DNA of 37,684 bases from contig JAFGVN010000107.1 of assembly GCA_016937975.1 (NCBI GenBank), forward strand, positions 1-37,684, in the 5' to 3' direction. The first letter of the stretch is position 1. Each line of letters opens with the position of its first letter. The DNA is from Clostridia bacterium. Lineage in GTDB: Bacteria; Bacillota; Clostridia; Peptostreptococcales; Acidaminobacteraceae. Below, in pieces: positions 24,826-31,903 of the stretch. A model generated the notes under the pieces. The model made no database searches. It was not told the origin of the DNA and saw nothing but the letters and a program-made list of their open reading frames with translations. Both the position numbers and the translations under genes were made by a program.

Positions 24826-26606
24826 AACAATTCTTTCATTTCTTTAACCAGATTTCTAAATACCTTCAAAGCGTTTTCTACGGGTTGTGGTGTCGTCATA
24901 TCAACACCAGCTAATTTAAGTACTTCAATTGGATAATTTGAACAACCTGCACTTAAGAAGCCTTTATAAGCATTTACAGCACTTTTAGGATCATTCACCA
25001 TCCTATCTGCTAAAGATTCAGCAGCTGAGAAACCAGTCGCATATTGGAACACATAGAAGTTGTAGTAGAAATGAGGAATTCTTGCCCACTCCAAATCAAG
25101 TTCAGAGTCAATGTCCAATGCTGGTCCATAGTATTTTACATTTAAATCATGATACAAAGTATTAAAGACATCAGCAGTTAAAGCTTCTCCTTTTTCTACT
25201 TTGTCATGAATCATTTTTTCAAATTCAGCAAACATCGTTTGTCTAAATACTGTACCCCTAAAGTTTTCCAAATAGTTGTTTAACAAGTAAAGTTTTTCTT
25301 TTTTATCTTTTACATTATTCAACAAATATTTGTTTAATAAAGCTTCATTGGTGGTCGACGCAACTTCTGCTACAAAAATACTGTAATTGCCATAAACATA
25401 TGGTTGATTTTCCCTTGAATAATAACTGTGCATTGAATGTCCCATTTCATGGGTTAATGTAAACATATCGTTTAACTGATCATGATAGTTCAACAAAATA
25501 TATGGCTTAGAATCATAGGTTCCCCATGAATAGGCACCACTTCTTTTGCCTACATTTTCGTAAACATCAATCCAACCATCAGTAAAACTATTCTCAACGA
25601 CTTCTGTATAATCCTTACCTAGAATCTCCAAAGACTTTAATACATGACCTTGGGCTTCTTCATATGGATAAGACATATCCACATCTTCTATGAGTGGCAC
25701 ATATAAGTCATATGGCTTTAAAGAATCTACCCCAAGCAGTTCTTTTCTCAAACCTATATATTCATGAAGTGAATCTAGACTCTCATGAACAGCACTGATC
25801 AATTGATCATAAACACTTTCTGGAACATTGTTTTCAAATAATGCTGCAGCTCTAGCAGAAGCAAAACCTTTAGATTTTGCATAGAAGATATTCTTTTTTA
25901 CTTCTGAATTTAATAAGCTGGCAAATACGTTTTTATGACCATCAAATATACTATAATATTTTTTAAATGCTTCTTCCCTTACTTTACGATTCTTGCTCAT
26001 TAAAGTAGGAACAAAGTTACCATGAGTTAATTCAAAGACCTCGCCTTTTTCATTTTCCATTGACGGGAATTTTAAATCTGCAGCACTAAGCATACCATAT
26101 GCATTAGAAGGTGCTGCCATTAATTCGCTTGCTTTGGCAAGAATAGTCTCAGACTCTTGGCTTAAAGTATGAGGTCTTGCTCTTAATATATTATGGATGT
26201 GTTGATCATAGAGTTTTAATTCAGGCGTATTCAAGTAGGTTTCAATTAACTTTGGATCACCTGAAATAAGCTCAGGTACAAAGAATGAAGTTACCTCACG
26301 ATATGATCCAATTAAGGTTTGCGCTCTTGCAAATAAACTCTGATAATGGCTATCTTTCGTGTTCTCATCTTGTTTCATTTTTGCATAGGTACTTAAGTTT
26401 GAGATTAACCGATCTACTTTTTCAATAGACTCTAATACCTTTAATAAATTTTCTTTTGTATCAAGCACATGCCCTTTGAAATTTTCTATGCTCTCAAATA
26501 AACTACTTGCCGTAGTAAAATCATTTTCCCAAGATTCATCATTTACATATAATGACGATAAATCCCATTTAAATTTTCCTTCAATGTCTTTTCTTTCTTT
26601 TAACAT
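24813..26606 (-). CDS. pepF: Oligoendopeptidase F (M3 family)
   Basis: PepF is a cytoplasmic zinc metallopeptidase that cleaves peptides of roughly 7-17 residues. The zinc site HEMGH is at residues 386-390, and the third ligand is probably Glu414 in FVAEVASTTNE. The 597-aa length and the start (KERKDIEGKFKWDLSSLY) are typical of the family. AAGGAGG lies ten bases before the ATG. It is monocistronic: a TATGAT -10 upstream and a terminator at the stop codon. It may serve peptide recycling or nutrition. Confidence 0.96.
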   Translation of the reverse strand: MLKERKDIEGKFKWDLSSLYVNDESWENDFTTASSLFESIENFKGHVLDTKENLLKVLESIEKVDRLISNLSTYAKMKQDENTKDSHYQSLFARAQTLIGSYREVTSFFVPELISGDPKLIETYLNTPELKLYDQHIHNILRARPHTLSQESETILAKASELMAAPSNAYGMLSAADLKFPSMENEKGEVFELTHGNFVPTLMSKNRKVREEAFKKYYSIFDGHKNVFASLLNSEVKKNIFYAKSKGFASARAAALFENNVPESVYDQLISAVHESLDSLHEYIGLRKELLGVDSLKPYDLYVPLIEDVDMSYPYEEAQGHVLKSLEILGKDYTEVVENSFTDGWIDVYENVGKRSGAYSWGTYDSKPYILLNYHDQLNDMFTLTHEMGHSMHSYYSRENQPYVYGNYSIFVAEVASTTNEALLNKYLLNNVKDKKEKLYLLNNYLENFRGTVFRQTMFAEFEKMIHDKVEKGEALTADVFNTLYHDLNVKYYGPALDIDSELDLEWARIPHFYYNFYVFQYATGFSAAESLADRMVNDPKSAVNAYKGFLSAGCSNYPIEVLKLAGVDMTTPQPVENALKVFRNLVKEMKELLKDA

Positions 26607-26634
26607 AATTAACAGCCTCCTTGATTTCTAGAAT

Positions 26635-26663
26635 ATCATATGTCATCTTAAAATACATCTTAA
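26635..26663 (-). promoter_or_regulatory. Possible promoter of pepF
   Basis: TTAAGA (26663-26658), a 17-nt spacer and TATGAT (26640-26635) on the minus strand. The -35 is weak. Confidence 0.4.
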
Positions 26664-26710
26664 ATCATTCTTAATTGGAAAACTAATCTTTTATAACAAA
26701 CTTTACATAC

Positions 26711-26740
26711 AAAAATAGACTGCATAAAAATCATGCAGCC
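26711..26740 (-). terminator. Rho-independent terminator of the barstar gene
   Basis: GACTGCAT (26718-26725) pairs with ATGCAGCC (26733-26740) with one wobble; the minus strand continues with TATTTTTG. Confidence 0.75.
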
Positions 26741-26760
26741 ATTTATTCTTACATCAATCC

Positions 26761-27039
26761 TTAGAAGTTCTCTTGTAATTCAAAGTGAAAATCTTCAATT
26801 TCCTCATCAGCTTCAGTAAACAGTTCTAATAAATCATCTGCATCTGAACCCAAAAGCGCTCTGCTGGTTTCAAAATCTAACCAATAGAGATTAACAGGAT
26901 AATTTACTTTATGGACCAAAAAGTCCCATAAGTCATCCAATGTATCGTTATAGTCTTCAGGAAAATCCATTTTTTCCTTTATCAATTCATGAAACTCTTC
27001 AATTGTATTAAATTCACAAGCATCAATTACAATATTCAT
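26761..27039 (-). CDS. Barstar-family RNase inhibitor
   Basis: Barstar binds and blocks the extracellular RNase barnase. This acidic 92-aa protein follows the family closely: IEEFHELIKEKMDFPEDYNDTLDDLWDFL (the helix that plugs the barnase active site), then the strand NLYWLDFETSRALL and a C-terminal acidic helix and strand. The GAGGTGG ribosome site fixes the ATG. No RNase gene lies beside it; the neighbours are pepF and the ECF operon. So it is either an orphan immunity protein against RNase toxins of other cells, or its partner is elsewhere. It has its own -10 and terminator. Confidence 0.88.
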   Translation of the reverse strand: MNIVIDACEFNTIEEFHELIKEKMDFPEDYNDTLDDLWDFLVHKVNYPVNLYWLDFETSRALLGSDADDLLELFTEADEEIEDFHFELQENF

Positions 27040-27067
27040 AATCCACCTCGCTTAAGTACTTTTTCAC

Positions 27068-27073
27068 ATTATA
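27068..27073 (-). promoter_or_regulatory. -10 element of the barstar gene
   Basis: The minus strand reads GGGTATAATG with a perfect TATAAT, about 30 nt upstream of the ATG. No good -35 is seen; the region upstream is a long T/A run. Confidence 0.45.
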
Positions 27074-27113
27074 CCCGTTAAAAAACACTTAAAAAAAATT
27101 TTTTATTTTTTTT

Positions 27114-27140
27114 GAACTTTTTTTGAAATAGAATGTCTTA
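27114..27140 (+). promoter_or_regulatory. ECF-type promoter of the sigma operon
   Basis: TGAACTTTT holds a GAACTT-like -35 (27114-27119). Fifteen bases later GTCTTA (27135-27140) resembles the GTC-type -10 of ECF sigma factors. The AT-rich run before the -35 is also usual. The operon encodes its own ECF sigma factor, so autoregulation is likely. No sigma-A promoter of good quality is seen here. Confidence 0.6.
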
Positions 27141-27158
27141 TATACAGGAGGTGTTCAT

Positions 27159-27374
27159 ATGAAAGAACTTTTTACAACTGAAATACTGTTGATGATTATC
27201 CCATTATTCATTTTACAACTGTCATTGGCTTTATACTGTATCGTTAAAATCCTTAAAGAAGGTGTCAATAACTTGTCCGTACCACTCTGGATTGGGATTG
27301 TTCTAGTTTTAAACATGGTAGGTCCAATTGCCTATCTCTTAATTGGGAGAAATAAAAATGATTACTATTCGTAA
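27159..27374 (+). CDS. PLDNc-type small membrane protein (YxlE-like)
   Basis: This 71-aa protein has two membrane segments (about residues 8-31 and 42-63) and ends with NMVGPIAYLLIGRNKNDYYS. The GP-x-x-YLL-x-GR pattern is that of the phospholipase-D nuclease N-terminal (PLDNc) family. In the Bacillus sigY operon, a protein of this kind (YxlE) helps restrain the sigma factor. AGGAGGTG fixes the ATG. It is the first gene of the operon and overlaps the ABC ATPase by 17 bases. Confidence 0.8.
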   Translation: MKELFTTEILLMIIPLFILQLSLALYCIVKILKEGVNNLSVPLWIGIVLVLNMVGPIAYLLIGRNKNDYYS

Positions 27375-28206
27375 TTTAACCAAAAAATTTCAAGATAAAT
27401 TAGTTTTAAATAACTTGAATCTAACGATAGAACCTGGAGATATTTACGGTTTTTTAGGTAAAAATGGTGCCGGTAAAACAACGACCTTAAATATCATAAC
27501 CAACTTAATTGAAAAAGATAGTGGTGAAATTGTAAAACCGGAAGGTTTAAAAATAGGTTATTTGCCAGAATCCCCACAGTTCTACGATTATATGACCGGT
27601 TATGAGTATCTTTATTTTCTAACCGCACTAGAGAAAAAAGACAAAGAAAAAGTTTTGCAACTCCTTGAGCTTGTTGACTTAAAAACCCATATGAAGAAAC
27701 CTATCAAGTTCTATTCCAGAGGTATGCAACAACGTTTAGGAATTGCAGCAGCACTGATACACGATCCAGATTTAGTTTTATTGGATGAACCAACATCTGC
27801 ATTGGATCCTCAAGGTAGAGTAGCTGTAATGAATCTGATACAAAAACTCAGTCAACAAGGAAAAACCATCCTCTTCTCTACTCATATTTTATCGGATGTA
27901 GAAAGAATTTGTACGCGTGTAGGTATTTTAAGTGAAGGTGTACTGATTATAGAAGACAAAATAAATGCAGTCATGACTGATGTCTTACAGTATAAGATTT
28001 TAACTGAACAACATGAAATTTTGAAAGAGATTTTGGAAGAGAATAAGAACTTTGAAGTCACTCACTATGAACCGCCTTACTTAATTGTTAAACCCATAGG
28101 CATTTTTGATGTATTTAAAACATTGGCTTCATTCCCAGTTGAAATCAAAGAATTGATTCATGTAAAACCTTCACTTGAAGACATTTTTGTAAAGGTGGTG
28201 AAATAA
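27358..28206 (+). CDS. ABC transporter ATP-binding protein (YxlF-like)
   Basis: The ATPase subunit of an ABC exporter. In the 282-aa form, Walker A is GKNGAGKT (34-41), the signature is YSRGMQQRL (119-127), Walker B LVLLDE (139-144) and the switch His lies in STHILSD. A longer reading from 27343 exists, but GGGAGA precedes the ATG at 27358, which I chose. The permease follows by a TAATG overlap. The Bacillus sigY cluster has a like pair (YxlF-YxlG). The cargo is unknown. Confidence 0.9.
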   Translation: MITIRNLTKKFQDKLVLNNLNLTIEPGDIYGFLGKNGAGKTTTLNIITNLIEKDSGEIVKPEGLKIGYLPESPQFYDYMTGYEYLYFLTALEKKDKEKVLQLLELVDLKTHMKKPIKFYSRGMQQRLGIAAALIHDPDLVLLDEPTSALDPQGRVAVMNLIQKLSQQGKTILFSTHILSDVERICTRVGILSEGVLIIEDKINAVMTDVLQYKILTEQHEILKEILEENKNFEVTHYEPPYLIVKPIGIFDVFKTLASFPVEIKELIHVKPSLEDIFVKVVK

Positions 28207-28943
28207 TGACAACTTTTATTGCTTATTTTAAAAAAGAACATATGGAATTTACAAGAACTTATAAATTCTTAATTTTAGGTTTTATAGCGCTTTTTTTCGC
28301 ACTGAGTAGTCCAATAGTTTTATATTTCACACCAAAAATTCTTGCTACACAATTTGATGGTTCATTTGATTTTGCAACCCTGATGCAAACCTCATTAAAA
28401 ACTTCATTCTTTGGGTATATGGATGATGTTTATCAAATATTGTTTGTTATCATGTTATTCTTTGGGCTTGCAATCTTTAACAATGAACGTGTGAAATATA
28501 AAAACGTTCTGCCTAAAATGGCTGGTGCAACAGATCAAGGTATTTATGCAGGGAAGATTGTTTACATTGCTGCTATTATGCTTTTCATTACCTATATAGC
28601 GAGTTTTATCAATTATGCTTATGGATATTTTATTTTTCCAAAAGACTTAACATTATCAGATAGTTCAATCATCATTTTGGGCTATTATCTCTTTTTTATG
28701 TTTAATATCGCCCTGCTTTCATTATTTTCTGCTATACAAATGAAAAAGTTTTTTATAATTTTCATCACTTTAATTCATTATTATGCTGTGCCACCTGTCG
28801 CTAATTTATTCAAATTAAAGGTTTCGCCATATCATTTAATAAACCATGGTGTTTTAAATGAAAATTATTACTATTCTCTTATAATAACGGGTATACTTAG
28901 TATTGTAATCATCTTATTGGGTTATTTTATTCATAAGAAATAG
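28206..28943 (+). CDS. ABC-2 type permease (YxlG-like)
   Basis: This 245-aa protein has about six membrane segments (near residues 22-42, 80-96, 111-131, 148-168, 175-192 and 222-241), the pattern of an ABC-2 permease that dimerises with the ATPase just upstream. The first cytoplasmic part YFKKEHMEFTRTYKF is typical of the NatB/YxlG kind. Its ATG overlaps the ATPase stop (TAATG). The exported substrate cannot be told; cell-envelope or toxin export is possible. Confidence 0.85.
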   Translation: MTTFIAYFKKEHMEFTRTYKFLILGFIALFFALSSPIVLYFTPKILATQFDGSFDFATLMQTSLKTSFFGYMDDVYQILFVIMLFFGLAIFNNERVKYKNVLPKMAGATDQGIYAGKIVYIAAIMLFITYIASFINYAYGYFIFPKDLTLSDSSIIILGYYLFFMFNIALLSLFSAIQMKKFFIIFITLIHYYAVPPVANLFKLKVSPYHLINHGVLNENYYYSLIITGILSIVIILLGYFIHKK

Positions 28944-28954
28944 AAGGAGGTATT

Positions 28955-29506
28955 ATGGACAATGAGCAACTCATTGAATTAGCAAAAAAACAAAATAAAA
29001 ATGCATTGTCCATATTATTAACAAGTCATTATGAAATTGTTTATGGATATATGCTAAAGCTTACTTTGAATCCAGAAGTTGCAAAGGATCTTACGCAAGA
29101 AGTGATGGTAAAGGCGATTGTCCATATGAATAAGTTTAAAGGTGACTCTAAATTTTCTACCTGGTTGATTGCTATTGGCACTAATATCTACAAAAATCAA
29201 CTCAAAAAAAATAAACGTATGGTAATAACTGAAGATTTTAGCTTCTTAGATGCGATGACCTTTCAACATACTTCTACAGAAGATGCTTATATAAAACGAG
29301 ATAACATGAAAACAATTTTAAAGTTACTCAATGAAATGAAAGAACAACAAAAAATTCCTTTTCTTTTAAAACACTATTATGGTTACTCTTATGAAGAGAT
29401 AGCAGTTATACTTAAAATTCCAATAGGAACGGTAAGATCTCGCATACACAATACCATAAAAAAATTACAAGACTCCATGAAAGGAGGTTTATATGAAATC
29501 GTGTAG
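28955..29506 (+). CDS. ECF RNA polymerase sigma factor (SigY-like)
   Basis: A 183-aa sigma-70 family factor of the ECF group, with only regions 2 and 4. Region 2 (about residues 10-80) has AKDLTQEVMVKAIVHMNKFKG and FSTWLIAIGTNIYKNQLKK; region 4 (about 120-178) has LLKHYYGYSYEEIAVILKIPIGTVRSRIH, a helix-turn-helix for the -35. GAAGGAGGT precedes the ATG. The anti-sigma gene overlaps its end by 14 bases, which couples their synthesis. The gene set is like Bacillus sigY-yxlCDEFG, with the sigma gene placed after the transporter. Confidence 0.93.
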   Translation: MDNEQLIELAKKQNKNALSILLTSHYEIVYGYMLKLTLNPEVAKDLTQEVMVKAIVHMNKFKGDSKFSTWLIAIGTNIYKNQLKKNKRMVITEDFSFLDAMTFQHTSTEDAYIKRDNMKTILKLLNEMKEQQKIPFLLKHYYGYSYEEIAVILKIPIGTVRSRIHNTIKKLQDSMKGGLYEIV

Positions 29507-29876
29507 TTTTTATGAAACAATGATTCTTAACGAAGAAACTTCAGATAAATTAAATGAGCACTTAAAAAATTGCATCCAATGTCAACAGCTACAAAGTTTA
29601 ATGCGTTTTGAGACTACAGAAATCAAATTACCAGATGCCTTTATAGAGGATGCGGTTAAAGAAGCTTTCATAAAAGCTGAGCCAATTAAACGAAGACATG
29701 ATTTCTTTTCAACTATAGTTTTCATTGCTGTTGCCATCATACTTGTTAGTATCATCATCACCAGTTTGATGATACAAGACCAATTATTAAAATACTACTT
29801 TGGAGGCGTATCCTTGTTTATGCCGTTTACAGTTCCTGTATTCTCAATTATTCGTAAAAAGGTGGTGATGAAATGA
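29493..29876 (+). CDS. Zinc-binding anti-sigma factor, membrane-bound
   Basis: This 127-aa protein starts with a short ZAS (zinc anti-sigma) region: Cys4, then H23-x3-C27-x2-C30 in EHLKNCIQC. Two membrane segments follow (about residues 70-92 and 102-119). Such proteins hold the ECF factor at the membrane until a signal releases it. GGAGG lies within the sigma gene and the start overlaps it by 14 bases. It ends in TGA overlapping the next ATG (ATGA). No site for regulated proteolysis can be named. Confidence 0.85.
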   Translation: MKSCSFYETMILNEETSDKLNEHLKNCIQCQQLQSLMRFETTEIKLPDAFIEDAVKEAFIKAEPIKRRHDFFSTIVFIAVAIILVSIIITSLMIQDQLLKYYFGGVSLFMPFTVPVFSIIRKKVVMK

Positions 29877-30193
29877 GTCCAACAGAAATTAAAATACTGA
29901 TTGTTGTCATTCTACTGGTTGTCACCCAAGGCACTTGGATATTCTTAGATGCTGGGAAACATGGAGAAAACAAGTGGTTATGGGGTCTTTTCGGTTTAGT
30001 GAATGTACCATCTAGTTTAATCATTTACCTCATTATTACACGTGTTGTGACAAAGCATATCATATGCCCTCACTGCTTCTACTCTATTAAAGATGATTCA
30101 CAATATTGTTCTTATTGCGGACATGAAATCACAGAAACTGATCGTAAAGAAGGAAAACTCGAAAAAATTAATCAATTAAAGAAACATCGATAA
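29873..30193 (+). CDS. YxlD-like membrane protein with a C-terminal zinc ribbon
   Basis: The 106-aa protein has two membrane segments (about residues 6-25 and 38-58) joined by FLDAGKHGENKWLWGLFGL, a pattern I associate with the YxlD/PLDNc-like helpers of sigY operons. The C-terminal part has C65-x2-C68-x10-C79-x2-C82, a zinc ribbon, followed by a Lys-rich tail. It is the last gene of the operon and may modulate the anti-sigma complex. The resemblance to YxlD is from memory and not certain. Confidence 0.7.
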   Translation: MSPTEIKILIVVILLVVTQGTWIFLDAGKHGENKWLWGLFGLVNVPSSLIIYLIITRVVTKHIICPHCFYSIKDDSQYCSYCGHEITETDRKEGKLEKINQLKKHR

Positions 30194-30216
30194 AAGCTGC
30201 TTGGCAGCTTTTTTTT
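30192..30216 (+). terminator. Rho-independent terminator of the ECF operon
   Basis: AAAAGCTGC (30192-30200) and GCAGCTTTT (30204-30212) form a strong stem and continue into T8. Confidence 0.9.
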
Positions 30217-30238
30217 ATAAAGGAAACATCCAAAGGTC

Positions 30239-30261
30239 AAAAAAAGTCGCATTAGCGACTT
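30239..30261 (-). terminator. Rho-independent terminator of dsdA
   Basis: AAGTCGC (30244-30250), ATTA loop, GCGACTT (30255-30261); seven T follow on the minus strand. The stop codon of dsdA begins in the stem. Confidence 0.9.
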
Positions 30262-31555
30262 ATAAATATTTTTTTCTGACTTCATCAGGTACCATATTAC
30301 CACCTGTTGACCAAATGATATGTGTTCCCCCTGCAACCATTTCAGGTGTGATACTGACTTGACCATAAATAGGTGCTTCAATTTTTAACATATCATAGAA
30401 TCCTTTTACACCCGCAGTAGCAGATGGTTCGAGAAAAACTTCATATTTTTCATCAATTAATTTCAAATAAGCTTTTAATTCATCATCCTCAACAGTGGAC
30501 ACACCCAATAATAATTCATCAATGATCTTACCAACAAATTTAGAAGCTCTTCCAACTGCAAGGCCGTCTGCAATGGTAATATTGTCTATATGGAAGTCTT
30601 GTACACATACTTGATCATGATACTCTGTCATCATCCCTAAGAGCATACACGGCGAATGTGTGGGTTCTACGAACATACAATGAACACGATCACCAAAGAC
30701 TTCCTTCAAACCATAAAGGATACCGCCAGGTCCACCACCTACACCGCAAGGAATATAAACAAATAAAGGTTTTTCACTGGTTATTTCTACTTTTGCTTCT
30801 TTTAGTTGTTCTTTCAGTCTAAATGCAGAAACTGCATAACCTAAAAACAGATTTTTGGAATTTTCATCATCGACAAAGTAAGCTGTTGGATCCTTTAAAG
30901 CAATTTTTCTACCCATTTCTACAGCATATGAATAGTCTGATTCATGTTCGATAACCTCACATCCAATGGATCTTAATAGATCTTTTTTCCATGTCATGGC
31001 ATCGTGAGACATATGCACATATACTTTAAACCCTAATTTTGCACTGATGATGCCAATACTTAAGCCAAGATTACCCGTTGAACTGACTACTACTTTATAA
31101 TTACTTAAAAACTTTTTAATTTTATCATCACAAATAATATCATATGGATCAGTTATTTTAAGCAAACCATTTTTAAACAACAATTCTTCAGCATATCTTA
31201 GAATTTCATAAATACCGCCTCTTGCCTTTACAGAACCAGAAATGGGTAATTGATGATCACATTTTAAATAAACTTTGGAATGACTATGAAAATCAACAAG
31301 TTCCAACAATGGTGATTCAATAATACCATCATGTTTATCTGTTTCAGGAAAAGCTTTTGCAATAAAAGGTGCAAATCTTCTTAATCTACCTTCGGCATCA
31401 ACAATATCTGAAATTGAAAAATTCAGTTTCTTCAACGCTTTAGAAGCATGGTCATATCTTGGATTAAGCCACTGTACTGGTTTATAATCCATCATGTTTT
31501 TTAATAAAGGATATTCTCCCAACCATTGTTCAATGGTTTTGTCTAATACTTTCAT
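30260..31555 (-). CDS. dsdA: D-serine ammonia-lyase
   Basis: DsdA converts D-serine to pyruvate and ammonia. This fold-type II PLP enzyme (431 aa) has its PLP lysine in PISGSVKARGGIYE, the phosphate/substrate region SSTGNLGLSIGI, and the glycine loop PCGVGGGPGG. Near its end it has EPSATAGVKGF and the STGGNMVP motif. The length is normal for DsdA. The ribosome site is GGGGGA, weaker than its neighbours. It is divergent from the YjfB gene (80 bp between) and monocistronic. Its pyruvate may feed central metabolism. Confidence 0.93.
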   Translation of the reverse strand: MKVLDKTIEQWLGEYPLLKNMMDYKPVQWLNPRYDHASKALKKLNFSISDIVDAEGRLRRFAPFIAKAFPETDKHDGIIESPLLELVDFHSHSKVYLKCDHQLPISGSVKARGGIYEILRYAEELLFKNGLLKITDPYDIICDDKIKKFLSNYKVVVSSTGNLGLSIGIISAKLGFKVYVHMSHDAMTWKKDLLRSIGCEVIEHESDYSYAVEMGRKIALKDPTAYFVDDENSKNLFLGYAVSAFRLKEQLKEAKVEITSEKPLFVYIPCGVGGGPGGILYGLKEVFGDRVHCMFVEPTHSPCMLLGMMTEYHDQVCVQDFHIDNITIADGLAVGRASKFVGKIIDELLLGVSTVEDDELKAYLKLIDEKYEVFLEPSATAGVKGFYDMLKIEAPIYGQVSITPEMVAGGTHIIWSTGGNMVPDEVRKKYL

Positions 31556-31586
31556 TGATCCCCCAGAATAAATAATTTCTTTTTTC

Positions 31587-31614
31587 TAAACCTTTGACAG
31601 CATTCTTCCGATAA
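31587..31614 (+). promoter_or_regulatory. sigma-D (sigma-28)-like promoter of the YjfB gene
   Basis: TAAA (31587-31590), 16 bases, then TCCGATAA (31607-31614) resembles the flagellar sigma consensus TAAA-N15-GCCGATAA. A sigma-A-like pair TTGACA (31594-31599) and TATAAA (31618-31623) overlaps it, but would start RNA after the ribosome site. Confidence 0.55.
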
Positions 31615-31635
31615 ACTTATAAAGGATGTGATGCT

Positions 31636-31812
31636 ATGGATATTGCAGGATACTCTATGATCTCCAATCAAATGAAACTTATGAATCAAGTTTCAATAGC
31701 AGTTGCTAAATTGGCAATGGATACTGCAAAAGAAAATACCAGTGAATTTGCCAAAATGCTACAACAAAGTGTAGAGCCAGGCAAAGGCACATCTATTGAT
31801 ATTAAAGTATAA
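31636..31812 (+). CDS. YjfB-family putative motility protein (58 aa)
   Basis: A short gene on the plus strand. The protein begins MDIAGYSMISNQMKLMNQ and ends GTSIDIKV. The start MDI, the middle VSIAVAKLAMDTAKENTSEF and the SIDI end agree with the YjfB family, called putative motility proteins. AAAGGA lies 10 bases before the ATG. In Bacillus, yjfB belongs to the sigma-D regulon, and a sigma-D-like promoter is present here as well. It is flanked by its own promoter and terminator, and lies between divergent dsdA and convergent aminotransferase. The molecular role is not known. Confidence 0.82.
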   Translation: MDIAGYSMISNQMKLMNQVSIAVAKLAMDTAKENTSEFAKMLQQSVEPGKGTSIDIKV

Positions 31813-31820
31813 TATCCGTG

Positions 31821-31850
31821 AGACACCATAAGGTGTCTTTCGTCATTTTT
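31821..31850 (+). terminator. Rho-independent terminator of the YjfB gene
   Basis: AGACACC (31821-31827), ATAA, GGTGTCT (31832-31838). The T run is interrupted (TTTCGTCATTTTT), so it may be only moderately efficient. Confidence 0.7.
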
Positions 31851-31854
31851 GTTG

Positions 31855-31890
31855 AAAAAACAAGGTGTTTTCAACTCAATGAAAACACCT
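31855..31890 (-). terminator. Rho-independent terminator of the aminotransferase gene
   Basis: AGGTGTTTTCA (31863-31873) and TGAAAACACCT (31880-31890) pair perfectly over 11 bp; TGTTTTTT follows on the minus strand. Confidence 0.9.
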
Positions 31891-31903
31891 CTAGTATTAA
31901 CTT

